This document shows positions 42,931-51,439 of a stretch of DNA of 64,000 nt, piece by piece (position 1 is the stretch's first letter; every line of letters starts with the position of its first letter). The DNA lies in the NCBI GenBank assembly GCA_963730225.1, contig CAVSQX010000002.1:1054001-1118000 (forward strand), written 5' to 3'. Below the pieces are notes generated by a model that was given only the letters and a program-made list of their open reading frames with translations, searched no databases and was not told where the DNA came from. The stretch is from CAVSQX01 sp963730225. Lineage in GTDB: Bacteria; Planctomycetota; Phycisphaerae; Tepidisphaerales; Tepidisphaeraceae. The translations under genes were made by a program, and so were the position numbers.

Positions 42931-45264
42931 ATGGCATTTGAAGAACCCAATCTTCTGGATATGGCCCGGCTTCCTGAAGCCGGTTACTCCCGAAAAGTCG
43001 ATGTTCTGGTTGTCAGCAGCGTCGCGCTTGCCTTCATCAGCTTCTGGCGGGCCGCCTCGATTGTCCTGTGCGATCTGGCCAGCACCTCGTACTACATCGG
43101 TGGGATCAGCGAAGAGGCCATCGGCAAAGCCGCTCCGTGGTTCATCCTGGCCGTCATGCTGTTCGTCTATCCCGTCACCTCCGTGTACATGGAAAGCTGC
43201 ACCATGTTCACCCGCGGCGGCGTGTATCGGGTCGTCAAAGGCGCCGTCGGTGGGGGGCTCGCCAAGCTCGCCGTCAGCGCGCTGATGTTCGATTACATTC
43301 TGACCGGCCCCATCAGCTCCGTGGCGGCAGGGAAATATCTCATCGGATTGTTCGGCGACCTGTTCCTGCTGCTGACCCGTAACAGCGCTCATCCAATACT
43401 CTTCAACGCGACCACTCATCCCCAGGCCGTCGATACCTTGTCGATTCTCATCGCCTTGGGCATCACCGTCTATTTCTGGCGGGCCAACATCATCGGGATT
43501 CACGAATCCAGCGACAAAGCGCTGCGGATCATGCAGCTCACCACCGTGATGGGCGTGCTGATTATCGCCTGGAGCGGGCTTACGCTGGCGCTTCGCGGCG
43601 GCAATCTGCACCTTCCGCCGCTGCATCCGGTCTTCACGCAAACCAGTCTCGATCCCGATAAAGAACCCTCGTCCGGCTGGCTTGAGCATTTCCCCGCCAT
43701 TCTGGGTTCGCTCGGTTTGTTGATCGCCTTCGGTCACTCGCTGCTGGCCATGAGCGGCGAGGAATCGCTGGCCCAGGTCAATCGGGAAATCGAAGCCCCC
43801 AAGCTGCTCAATCTTCGCCGCACCGGCGCGATGATTTTCGTTTATTCGCTGATTCTCACCGGCTCGATCAGCTTTCTGGCCGTGTTGTTGATCCCTGACG
43901 GCAAGCGCGTGATGACGATGGTCGTCAACAACGGCGCCGACACGCGCGACACCGGCGCTCGGGGCCGCGGATGGTGGGAAGTCGATTACGTTCACCCCAC
44001 CGACGCCGATCATCCGCGCGAGTGGGGCCATCTTATCCGCCGCCGCGCCGATGATTCGGTCACGCTCCTGCCGCAGGTAATCACGCTGAATTCAACCTCG
44101 CAGCACATCGAGCGCGACAACGGCGGCTACCGCGACAATCTCATCAACGGCCTGGTGCAATACCTGATGGGGCCGGCGGCGCTGAAGATCGTCATGGAAT
44201 GCTTCGTCGTGATGGTGGGGTTTCTGATTCTTGCCGGCGCGGTCAACACCAGCATCGTCGGCTCCAACGGCGTGATGAATCGACTGGCCGAAGACGGCGT
44301 GCTCACTCCCTGGTTCCAGCATCCGCATCTGCGATTCGGCACGACCCATCGGCTGATCAATCTCGTGGCGATCTTGCAGGTGATCGTCATCCTCGCCAGC
44401 CTCGGCAACGTCAACACGCTGGGCGAAGCATACGCCTTCGGCGTGATCTGGTCGTTCGTCTTCATGTCGCTGTCGATGGCCGTGTTGCGCTTCAAGGACC
44501 GCACGCCCCGGCAATATCAGGTTCCGTTCAACATTCCGGTCGATTCGCCCAATGGCAAACTGAATGTGCCGATCGGTATTTTCGCCGTCTTCCTGATTCT
44601 CGTCTGCACCGCCCTGGTGAACCTGGCCACCAAGGAAACGGCGACGATCTGGGGCTTGAGCTTCACCGCGCTGTTTCTCGGCGCGTTCATCACGGCCGAG
44701 CGATTGTCCCATCGCAGCCACGGCGGAAAGCACGAACATCTGGAACAATTCAATCAGCGCTTCAGCGACGCCGTGAGCGTCGAATCGCTGGGCTTGACGC
44801 ATCCCGATCCGATCGTCGTCGCGGCGCGTGGGCCGCGCAGTCTGCCGGTGCTGCGAAGCATTCTCGTGGAAATCGACACCGACCAGCGCGACGTCGTTGT
44901 GATTACTTGCAAGGTATTGCCGGCTAAAACCGCCGGCATCACCGAACAGGAACGGAACATCGACGACACCGATCGCGAACTGTTGACTCGAATTGTCACC
45001 GTCGCCGAGGAAGTCGGCAAACGGGTACATCCGCTGGTGTTGCCGACGAACAATCCGCTTTACGCCATCTGCACGACGGCTTTGGATATCGAGGCGACCG
45101 AGATAGTGTTGGGTGTGTCGGAAAAAATCCACGCGGAAGAGCAACTGGAGCAATTTGCCCTGGCATGGGGCAGCGCAACGGCCAATCGGGCGGGGGGCCC
45201 GGTTCGTCCGCTGGTGGTGCGAATCAAGGGCCCCCAAATCGAGTTGAAATATGAAATGGAATGA
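42931..45264 (+). CDS. KimA-like APC-family transporter, copy 1
   Basis: A 777-residue protein with about twelve membrane segments in the first 600 residues (VDVLVVSSVALAFISFWRAA; IALGITVYFWRANIIGIHES) and a cytosolic C-terminal domain of about 170 residues resembling universal stress proteins (VAARGPRSLPVLRSILVEID). This matches KimA of Bacillus subtilis, a potassium importer of the APC superfamily, first called YdaO. The upstream c-di-AMP riboswitch supports potassium as substrate. A large loop near residues 330-400 is unusual. ATG 42931 follows a GGAG site. Confidence 0.8.
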   Translation: MAFEEPNLLDMARLPEAGYSRKVDVLVVSSVALAFISFWRAASIVLCDLASTSYYIGGISEEAIGKAAPWFILAVMLFVYPVTSVYMESCTMFTRGGVYRVVKGAVGGGLAKLAVSALMFDYILTGPISSVAAGKYLIGLFGDLFLLLTRNSAHPILFNATTHPQAVDTLSILIALGITVYFWRANIIGIHESSDKALRIMQLTTVMGVLIIAWSGLTLALRGGNLHLPPLHPVFTQTSLDPDKEPSSGWLEHFPAILGSLGLLIAFGHSLLAMSGEESLAQVNREIEAPKLLNLRRTGAMIFVYSLILTGSISFLAVLLIPDGKRVMTMVVNNGADTRDTGARGRGWWEVDYVHPTDADHPREWGHLIRRRADDSVTLLPQVITLNSTSQHIERDNGGYRDNLINGLVQYLMGPAALKIVMECFVVMVGFLILAGAVNTSIVGSNGVMNRLAEDGVLTPWFQHPHLRFGTTHRLINLVAILQVIVILASLGNVNTLGEAYAFGVIWSFVFMSLSMAVLRFKDRTPRQYQVPFNIPVDSPNGKLNVPIGIFAVFLILVCTALVNLATKETATIWGLSFTALFLGAFITAERLSHRSHGGKHEHLEQFNQRFSDAVSVESLGLTHPDPIVVAARGPRSLPVLRSILVEIDTDQRDVVVITCKVLPAKTAGITEQERNIDDTDRELLTRIVTVAEEVGKRVHPLVLPTNNPLYAICTTALDIEATEIVLGVSEKIHAEEQLEQFALAWGSATANRAGGPVRPLVVRIKGPQIELKYEME

Positions 45265-45279
45265 AGGAGTTGATCTCCC

Positions 45280-47625
45280 GTGTCATTGAGCGATCCGAAT
45301 ACGGTCGATATCGCGCGCTTGCCGGAAATCGGCTCGCGGCGGCGAGTCAATGTGCTGGTCGTCAGCAGCATCGCGCTGGCGTTCATCAGCTTCTGGCGGG
45401 CTGCCGCCATCGTGCTGTGCGATCTGGCGTCCACCGCGTACTACATCGGCGGGATTTCCGAGCAGGCGATCGGAAAAGCGGCGCCGTGGTTCATTCTGGG
45501 AGTGATGCTCTTCAGCTATGCCGTGCGGTCCGTGTACGTCGAGAGCTGCACGATGTTCACGCGCGGCGGCGTGTACAAAGTGGTAAAGGGGGCCATCGGG
45601 GGGAACCTGGCCAAGCTATCGGTCAGCGCGCTGATGTTCGATTACGTGCTGACCGGTCCCATATCCGCTGTTGCCGCCGGGCAGTACATGGTCGGATTGT
45701 TCATTCATCTTTTGAATCTGCTGCTGAGCCATTACGGCCACGCGCCGATCAGCCTCGCGGGCGAGGCGACCCAGCATGTCGGCAATTTCATCACGGTGGT
45801 GCTGGCGTTACTGATCACGGTCTATTTTTGGCGCATCAACATCCTGGGGATTCACGAATCCAGCGACAAGGCCCTGCGGATCATGCAACTGACCACCGTG
45901 ATGGGAATTCTGATCATCGGTTGGAGTGTCCTGACGCTGGCGCTGCGCCACGAGCCGCTTCATTTGCCGCCGACGCATCCGATTTTCACCGATTCGGCGG
46001 TGGGCGGCGGCAATGAATCGTCCAAAGGCTGGCTGGAAGGATTTCCGCGCATCGTGGGAATGTTCGGCATTCTGATCGCCTTCGGACACACGCTGCTGGC
46101 CATGAGCGGGGAAGAATCGCTGGCTCAAGTCAACCGTGAAATCGAAGCGCCGAAGCTTAAGAACCTGTTGCGGGCGGGATTTGTCATTTTCGTTTACTCG
46201 ATGCTGCTCACCAGCGTGGTCAGCTTTCTGGCCGTGTTCATCATTCCCGACGGGGCGCGCGTCAAGACGCAGGTGGTTCTCAACGGCCAGCCGGCCGTGG
46301 ATGCGAACCGCGACAAGGCCTGGGTGGAAGTCGATTACCTGCGCGCCCGCGACGGCGCTCACGCCTACAACTGGGGATACCGCCTCAATCGCTGGACCGA
46401 TGCCAAGGGCATCGAGCATCTCGATCCCACAGCGCAGATAGTTCTGGTCGATCCGCAGCACCACGTCCAGCGCGACAACGGCGGCTATCGCGATAATCTC
46501 ATCAACGGCCTGGTGCAATACCTGGCCGGCCCGTCCGCGCTGAAGATCACGATGGAATGCTTCGTCGTGATGGTCGGATTTCTGATTCTCGCGGGGGCGG
46601 TGAATACCAGCATCGTCGGCTCCAACGGCGTTATGAACCGCCTGGCCGAAGACGGCGTGCTCACGCCGTGGTTCCAGCATCCGCACAAGCGCTTCGGCAC
46701 CACGCATCGGCTGATCAACCTGGTCGCGGTGCTTCAGTTGATCGTCATCGTCGCCAGCCTCGGTGACGTCGACACGCTCGGCGAAGCGTACGCTTTCGGG
46801 GTGATCTGGTCGTTCGTGTTCATGACCATGTCGATGACCGTGTTGCGCTTCAAGGACCGGTCCCCCCGACAGTACCGAGTGCCGTTCAACCTTCCGCTCA
46901 AAACTCGCCGCGGCGAAATCGATCTGCCCATCGGCATCCTGACGGTTTTCCTGATCCTGGCCAGCACGGCTCTGATCAATCTGCTGACCAAGAAAACCGC
47001 GACGATCTGGGGCGTCGGGTTCACCGCGGCTTTCCTGATGGTATTCATCATCGTCGAGCAGATTTCACATCGACGGCACGGCGGCAAACACGAGCATCTC
47101 GAGCAGTTCAACCAGGAGACCAGCGAGCAGGTCACGGCCGAGTCGATGGGGCTGAAGCATCCGAATCCGATTCTCGTTGCCGCTCGCGGGCCCCGCAGCC
47201 TGCCGGTTCTACAGAAGGTGCTCCAGCAGGTGGATACGGATCAGCGCGATGTGGTGGTGCTTACCTGCAAGGTTCTGCCCGCCATGACCGCGGGCATCAC
47301 CGATCAGGACCGCACCATCAACGATGCCGACCGCGAGTTGCTCACGCAGATCGTCAATGTTGCGGAAAAAGTCGGCAAGGAAGTGCATCCGCTGGTGGTG
47401 CCGACCAACAATCCGCTCTACGCCATTTGCGCCGCCGCGCGCGATTTGAAGGCTACCGAAGTGGTGCTGGGCGTTTCGGAAAAGGTTCACGCGGAGGAGC
47501 AACTCGAACAATTCGCCATGGCGTGGGGAACGGCGACGGCGGAAATCCCCTCCAGCGAACTGCCGACGAATTTCGCCGTTCGTGTCATCGGCCCGCAGGT
47601 GGAAATGAAATATACGATGGAATAA
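45280..47625 (+). CDS. KimA-like APC-family transporter, copy 2
   Basis: A 781-residue paralog of the preceding gene with the same order of membrane segments, the same large loop, and a matching C-terminal universal-stress-like domain (RDVVVLTCKVLPAMTAGITD). GTG 45280 follows the first gene's stop by 15 bases with AAGGAG ten bases upstream, so both are on one transcript under the riboswitch. The blocks IGKAAPWFIL and TMFTRGGVYKVVKGA are almost identical in both. Two side-by-side copies may differ in affinity or form a heterodimer; KimA is known to be dimeric. Confidence 0.8.
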   Translation: MSLSDPNTVDIARLPEIGSRRRVNVLVVSSIALAFISFWRAAAIVLCDLASTAYYIGGISEQAIGKAAPWFILGVMLFSYAVRSVYVESCTMFTRGGVYKVVKGAIGGNLAKLSVSALMFDYVLTGPISAVAAGQYMVGLFIHLLNLLLSHYGHAPISLAGEATQHVGNFITVVLALLITVYFWRINILGIHESSDKALRIMQLTTVMGILIIGWSVLTLALRHEPLHLPPTHPIFTDSAVGGGNESSKGWLEGFPRIVGMFGILIAFGHTLLAMSGEESLAQVNREIEAPKLKNLLRAGFVIFVYSMLLTSVVSFLAVFIIPDGARVKTQVVLNGQPAVDANRDKAWVEVDYLRARDGAHAYNWGYRLNRWTDAKGIEHLDPTAQIVLVDPQHHVQRDNGGYRDNLINGLVQYLAGPSALKITMECFVVMVGFLILAGAVNTSIVGSNGVMNRLAEDGVLTPWFQHPHKRFGTTHRLINLVAVLQLIVIVASLGDVDTLGEAYAFGVIWSFVFMTMSMTVLRFKDRSPRQYRVPFNLPLKTRRGEIDLPIGILTVFLILASTALINLLTKKTATIWGVGFTAAFLMVFIIVEQISHRRHGGKHEHLEQFNQETSEQVTAESMGLKHPNPILVAARGPRSLPVLQKVLQQVDTDQRDVVVLTCKVLPAMTAGITDQDRTINDADRELLTQIVNVAEKVGKEVHPLVVPTNNPLYAICAAARDLKATEVVLGVSEKVHAEEQLEQFAMAWGTATAEIPSSELPTNFAVRVIGPQVEMKYTME

Positions 47626-47629
47626 GCCC

Positions 47630-49828
47630 TCACGGCCGGGCGCCGGCCGGATGAGCGGCCAATTCACTCTGCGTTTGCTGGAGATCGGCCTGGTACTTCG
47701 CATCCAGCGCCGGAATCATCTTCAACGCCGCATCGACCAATGGCGTGGCTGCCGCGTCGCCGGCGGCCTGCAATCGACTCGCTTCATCCTTGATCGCTGG
47801 GCCGACCGAATCCTGATATGCATTGCTGATGCTCAGTTCCTGCTGGGCAAAGGTAATCGCCTGGTCGTACTGCCGGTCTTTCAGCATCGCTTCGATGGTC
47901 TCTGTCACCAGTGCATTGGGCCGCACGCGTCCGCCGAGCCGATTCTTTCCCTGGGGGGCTTGCCAGTAATCCAGAGCCCGCTGGAAATTCTTCGCAGCTT
48001 CGCCGGGCTGGGGCGGGTTCAGCCGCATCAGGGTTTCGCCGATGTCCTGCCGCGTGTCCGCCAACTGGTCGGCCATATCCGGATCGTTTTGCGCCCTTTC
48101 CAGCGCGTTGGCCAGCGCCATCTGTGCCGCCAGCTTTTCGTCAAGATCGGTGAACCTGTCGGGCCATTCGCCCAGCTGCGCCGCGGTGCCGCCGGCAAAC
48201 ACTTTCTTCAAATCGTCCCACACGGCCTGGCGAACTCTCTCGTCGTGCTCCTGGGTCGGGTCTAGCATCTGATATAACTCGTCCGCCTGGGCGAAGGTGG
48301 CGACATTTTTCAGCGCCTGCGCCGCCGCCAGACGAATCTCCGGCTTGCTGTCGGTCAGTTCCGCGGCGATTACCGCCGCATCGACGGGCTGAGCCACGGC
48401 TCCCAAACCCCGCAGGGCAGCCAGGCGGACGTCGTCGCTCTCGTTGGGCCTGAGCAATTTGCGAAATGTCTCGGCCGATGCTGGATCGGCCAGCGTCGCC
48501 AGGGCTTTGACGCATGCGGCCCGCAATTGCAGAGCCGCGGGATCGGCGGTGCGAGGATCGTCGAGCATTCGCTGTAGCGCCTCGACCGTTGTTTTCGCCA
48601 GCGGTGCGTTCTCCTGGCGCAGCTTGTCGCCTAATCCGGCCAACGCGCCGGCGGCGGCGGCGTCGTCCTCATAAAACGGATCCTTCAACATCTCCAGCAG
48701 GGCCGGAACGGCCGCCAGATCGTCGATTCGTCCTAGCGCCGCGGCGATCTTGCGTTTGATCAGAGGATCGGTCTCCTGCTCCAGTTGGGTGATCAGCGCC
48801 GCGGCAGCGCCGCGATCGTTGATGTCGCCCAGAGCATCTATGACGGCCTGTCGCACGTCGCGATCGCTGTCGCCGACGAGCGCTCGGAGGCGTTGCCGCA
48901 CGGCTTCGGGAATCGGGCGGGTGTGATTCAAAAAATCATCGCTGACCTGTTTGGCGCCGGCGACGCGCAGCTCCGGGGCCGCCTGGGCGTCGAGGTAGCG
49001 CAGCAGTTTTTCTGGCCTTTGGGCCTCGGGAGTTGCCTCGTACTCCTGCGACAGAATGCTTTGCAGATTCTCCGTCAGCTCCGAGTGCCGCCGCTTGAGC
49101 TGGTTGAACTGGCGGACGCGGTTGCCCAGCACGTCGGTGCGCCACCGGTCCGAGGGCTTGGCGGCTTCACCGGCCCACCATTGCTGCCAGCGTTGGCGGT
49201 CGCGTCCGTTGTCGGTAAGTCCGGTCATCTCCGCCAGGGCGTCGGCGGCGGCATCCTGCACGGTCTGGCTTTCGTTGGGATTGGTTGGTTTGGTGTTGGT
49301 CAGGGTCTGCATCAGGTATTCCGCCACCGGTTTTTCCACGATGCCGCCCATGGCTTTGACGATGGCGACGCGCGATCGATCGGGCAGGGTCAGATTTTCC
49401 GCGGCTTTTTGCAGGACCGGAAAGATTCCCGAACCATCCGGATAATTGACCAGCGCCTCGGCCGCCGCTTCGGTCAGTTGCCAGTTGTTTCCCAGCGCGT
49501 CTTCCAGAGGCGCGATGAACTTCGGATCGGGATTGGAATCCTGGGCCAGGGCCTTGGCGATGGAGACCTGGGCGGCCTGGTTGCTGGGCAGTTGAAAGGA
49601 ATTCAGGATGATGTCGGTGCTTCGGCGGTCGACCAGCCGTCGGGCGGCCTCGTCGCGCTGGGCGGTGGTCGAAGCGGGATTGTTCAGTTCCGCCTGTAGG
49701 TTTTGCAGGTCCTGTTGCGCTTCGGGGGAGCTTTGCCCGACTGGCGCGTCGGCTGCTCTGGCGGCGACGGCCCACGCGATGACGACTGTCATCAGCAGAG
49801 CCGTTCTTTTCCACGGGTTTGCCTGCAC
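47630..49828 (-). CDS. Secreted HEAT-repeat protein
   Basis: A 732-residue protein with GTG start and signal peptide KRTALLMTVVIAWAVAARAA. It contains a run of HEAT-type alpha-helical repeats, for example VRQAVIDALGDINDRGAAAA, KRKIAAALGRIDDLAAVPAL and VRLAALRGLGAVAQPVDAAV. The last 200 residues are helical without clear repeats. HEAT scaffolds mediate protein contacts, here outside the cytosol. It converges with the transporter operon, five bases between stops. No enzymatic motif is seen. Confidence 0.8.
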   Translation of the reverse strand: MQANPWKRTALLMTVVIAWAVAARAADAPVGQSSPEAQQDLQNLQAELNNPASTTAQRDEAARRLVDRRSTDIILNSFQLPSNQAAQVSIAKALAQDSNPDPKFIAPLEDALGNNWQLTEAAAEALVNYPDGSGIFPVLQKAAENLTLPDRSRVAIVKAMGGIVEKPVAEYLMQTLTNTKPTNPNESQTVQDAAADALAEMTGLTDNGRDRQRWQQWWAGEAAKPSDRWRTDVLGNRVRQFNQLKRRHSELTENLQSILSQEYEATPEAQRPEKLLRYLDAQAAPELRVAGAKQVSDDFLNHTRPIPEAVRQRLRALVGDSDRDVRQAVIDALGDINDRGAAAALITQLEQETDPLIKRKIAAALGRIDDLAAVPALLEMLKDPFYEDDAAAAGALAGLGDKLRQENAPLAKTTVEALQRMLDDPRTADPAALQLRAACVKALATLADPASAETFRKLLRPNESDDVRLAALRGLGAVAQPVDAAVIAAELTDSKPEIRLAAAQALKNVATFAQADELYQMLDPTQEHDERVRQAVWDDLKKVFAGGTAAQLGEWPDRFTDLDEKLAAQMALANALERAQNDPDMADQLADTRQDIGETLMRLNPPQPGEAAKNFQRALDYWQAPQGKNRLGGRVRPNALVTETIEAMLKDRQYDQAITFAQQELSISNAYQDSVGPAIKDEASRLQAAGDAAATPLVDAALKMIPALDAKYQADLQQTQSELAAHPAGARP

Positions 49829-49931
49829 CGTCGAGTCTTTCCAAGTTGAACGTTCGCTGCCGGATCAACGGCCCGCCTGATGGTTGCATCGGCAAAGGTA
49901 ACGCATTGTAGCGCAGGAAAAAAGCGGAAGC

Positions 49932-50025
49932 GGTTGCCAGTTGCCACCTGCCAGATGTTGGTGCAGAGGCGGCCGCGACGGCGTTGCTGGCAACTGACAA
50001 CTGACAACCGGCAGCTTCCACTCAA
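49932..50025. repeat. GGCAACTGACAACTG-type hairpin repeat
   Basis: Left arm GGTTGCCAGTTGCCA and right arm TGGCAACTGACAACTGACAA are complementary across about 45 bases. This is the same family as the repeat at 33863-33950, including the flanking GGCAGCTTCC. It lies between the divergent HEAT and TPR genes and may contain or influence both promoters. Confidence 0.6.
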
Positions 50026-50050
50026 CCCGCCGAATCGTTAAACTTCCGAT

Positions 50051-51406
50051 GTGAACGACTGGAACGAGGCCGAAGCTCGGGTCGAGAAGGCCCAGGAATT
50101 GTTCGAGCAGCACCGTTGGGCCGAAGCCTTGACGGAGTTGCAGGCGGCGACCGCGATCAATCCGTATAACGGGGCGTGGTTCTTCAACATCGGCTTGACG
50201 CTCGATGAAATGGGGCGATTTGACGAAGCCGTCGAAGCCTACCGCAGAGCTCTGGAGATCGATTCGAATGACTTGCAGGTGATGAACCACCTGGGCGTCG
50301 ACCTGCATCGCATGGGCCAGTTCCAGCAGGCCCTGAACGCTTTCGACCGCATAGAATTGATCGATCCGTCGTTCGAGCCGGCCTATTGCAATCGGATCAG
50401 CATCTTGAGCGACATCGGCCAGCACGAGCAGGCGGAGGAGATGTTTTACCTCGGTCGGCTGTATCGGGAACATTGTCCCAATTGCTACTACCACATGGGC
50501 CGCAGCCTGGCGGAGCGGGGGCAGTTCGATCGGGCCATTTACTGCTGGCACAAAACACTCGACCTGGACGACCGCCGGCCCGAGGTGCGCTTTCAGATTG
50601 CCGACGCCTTGTGGAAAAAGGGGGAATGGGAATCGGCTCGCCAGCATTTCATGAGCGGACTTCGACAGGATCCGGGCAACATCGCAGCGATTCTGGACCT
50701 GGGCCAGCTTCTGTCGGAAATGGGACAGAACGAGGAATCGGGCGAGAAATTTCGCCGGGCGATCGAGCTGGCGCCTGAAAATCCGGCGGCACACTTCCAC
50801 CATGGCTGCTGGCTGGCGCAAATGAAACAGGACGCGGTGGCGGTGGAAGCCTTCAACAGCACGCTCCAGCTCGATCCCACGTTTCCCGGCGCCCACATGC
50901 GTCTGGGTGAGCTGCATCGCCGGCTGAGGAACCGCTGGTTGGCCCGCAAACATCTCCGAGGCGAGCTGCTGCTTCGGCCCGACGATCCGCGGATGCTGCT
51001 GGAGTTGTCGAATCTTTTGTTGGACAACGATCAATCCCGGGCGGCGATCGCCTGCCTGAAGCGGTTGGTCCATTCGGATCCGCAGAACATCCGCGGGTGG
51101 CAGAACCTGGCGGTGGCGCAATTCCTGCGCGGCCAATATGAAGACGGCATCCTAAGTTGCCATCAGGTTCTCCGGCGCGATCCAGCCCATTTACCCACGC
51201 TGTTCAACCTGGCGCTGGCGCACGAACATCTGCGGCAATACGATCAGGCCTTGCACTGGATCGCCTGCGGGTTGGAGGCTGAGCCGGCCGATGTATCCTT
51301 TCAGCGCCTGAAGTTCCGTCTGCATTTCTTGTGCGTTTTGCAGCGGTCCCACCAATTCGCAAAGCGAATTCTAAGTTGGGTGCTGCCGAATCGAGAGCCA
51401 AGCTGA
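50051..51406 (+). CDS. TPR-repeat protein
   Basis: A 451-residue protein made of about eleven tetratricopeptide repeats. Examples are AWFFNIGLTLDEMGRFDEAV, VMNHLGVDLHRMGQFQQALN and CYYHMGRSLAERGQFDRAIY, with the usual Ala/Gly/Pro pattern. No signal peptide is seen, so it is probably cytosolic. It starts with GTG at 50051 without a strong ribosome binding site. It is likely a scaffold; partners unknown. Although many Tad loci have a TPR protein (TadD), this one lies 17 kb away and carries no lipobox. Confidence 0.85.
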   Translation: MNDWNEAEARVEKAQELFEQHRWAEALTELQAATAINPYNGAWFFNIGLTLDEMGRFDEAVEAYRRALEIDSNDLQVMNHLGVDLHRMGQFQQALNAFDRIELIDPSFEPAYCNRISILSDIGQHEQAEEMFYLGRLYREHCPNCYYHMGRSLAERGQFDRAIYCWHKTLDLDDRRPEVRFQIADALWKKGEWESARQHFMSGLRQDPGNIAAILDLGQLLSEMGQNEESGEKFRRAIELAPENPAAHFHHGCWLAQMKQDAVAVEAFNSTLQLDPTFPGAHMRLGELHRRLRNRWLARKHLRGELLLRPDDPRMLLELSNLLLDNDQSRAAIACLKRLVHSDPQNIRGWQNLAVAQFLRGQYEDGILSCHQVLRRDPAHLPTLFNLALAHEHLRQYDQALHWIACGLEAEPADVSFQRLKFRLHFLCVLQRSHQFAKRILSWVLPNREPS

Positions 51407-51439
51407 TCCTCGCCGGAGAAAGCAGGGGCGGAAACAAGC

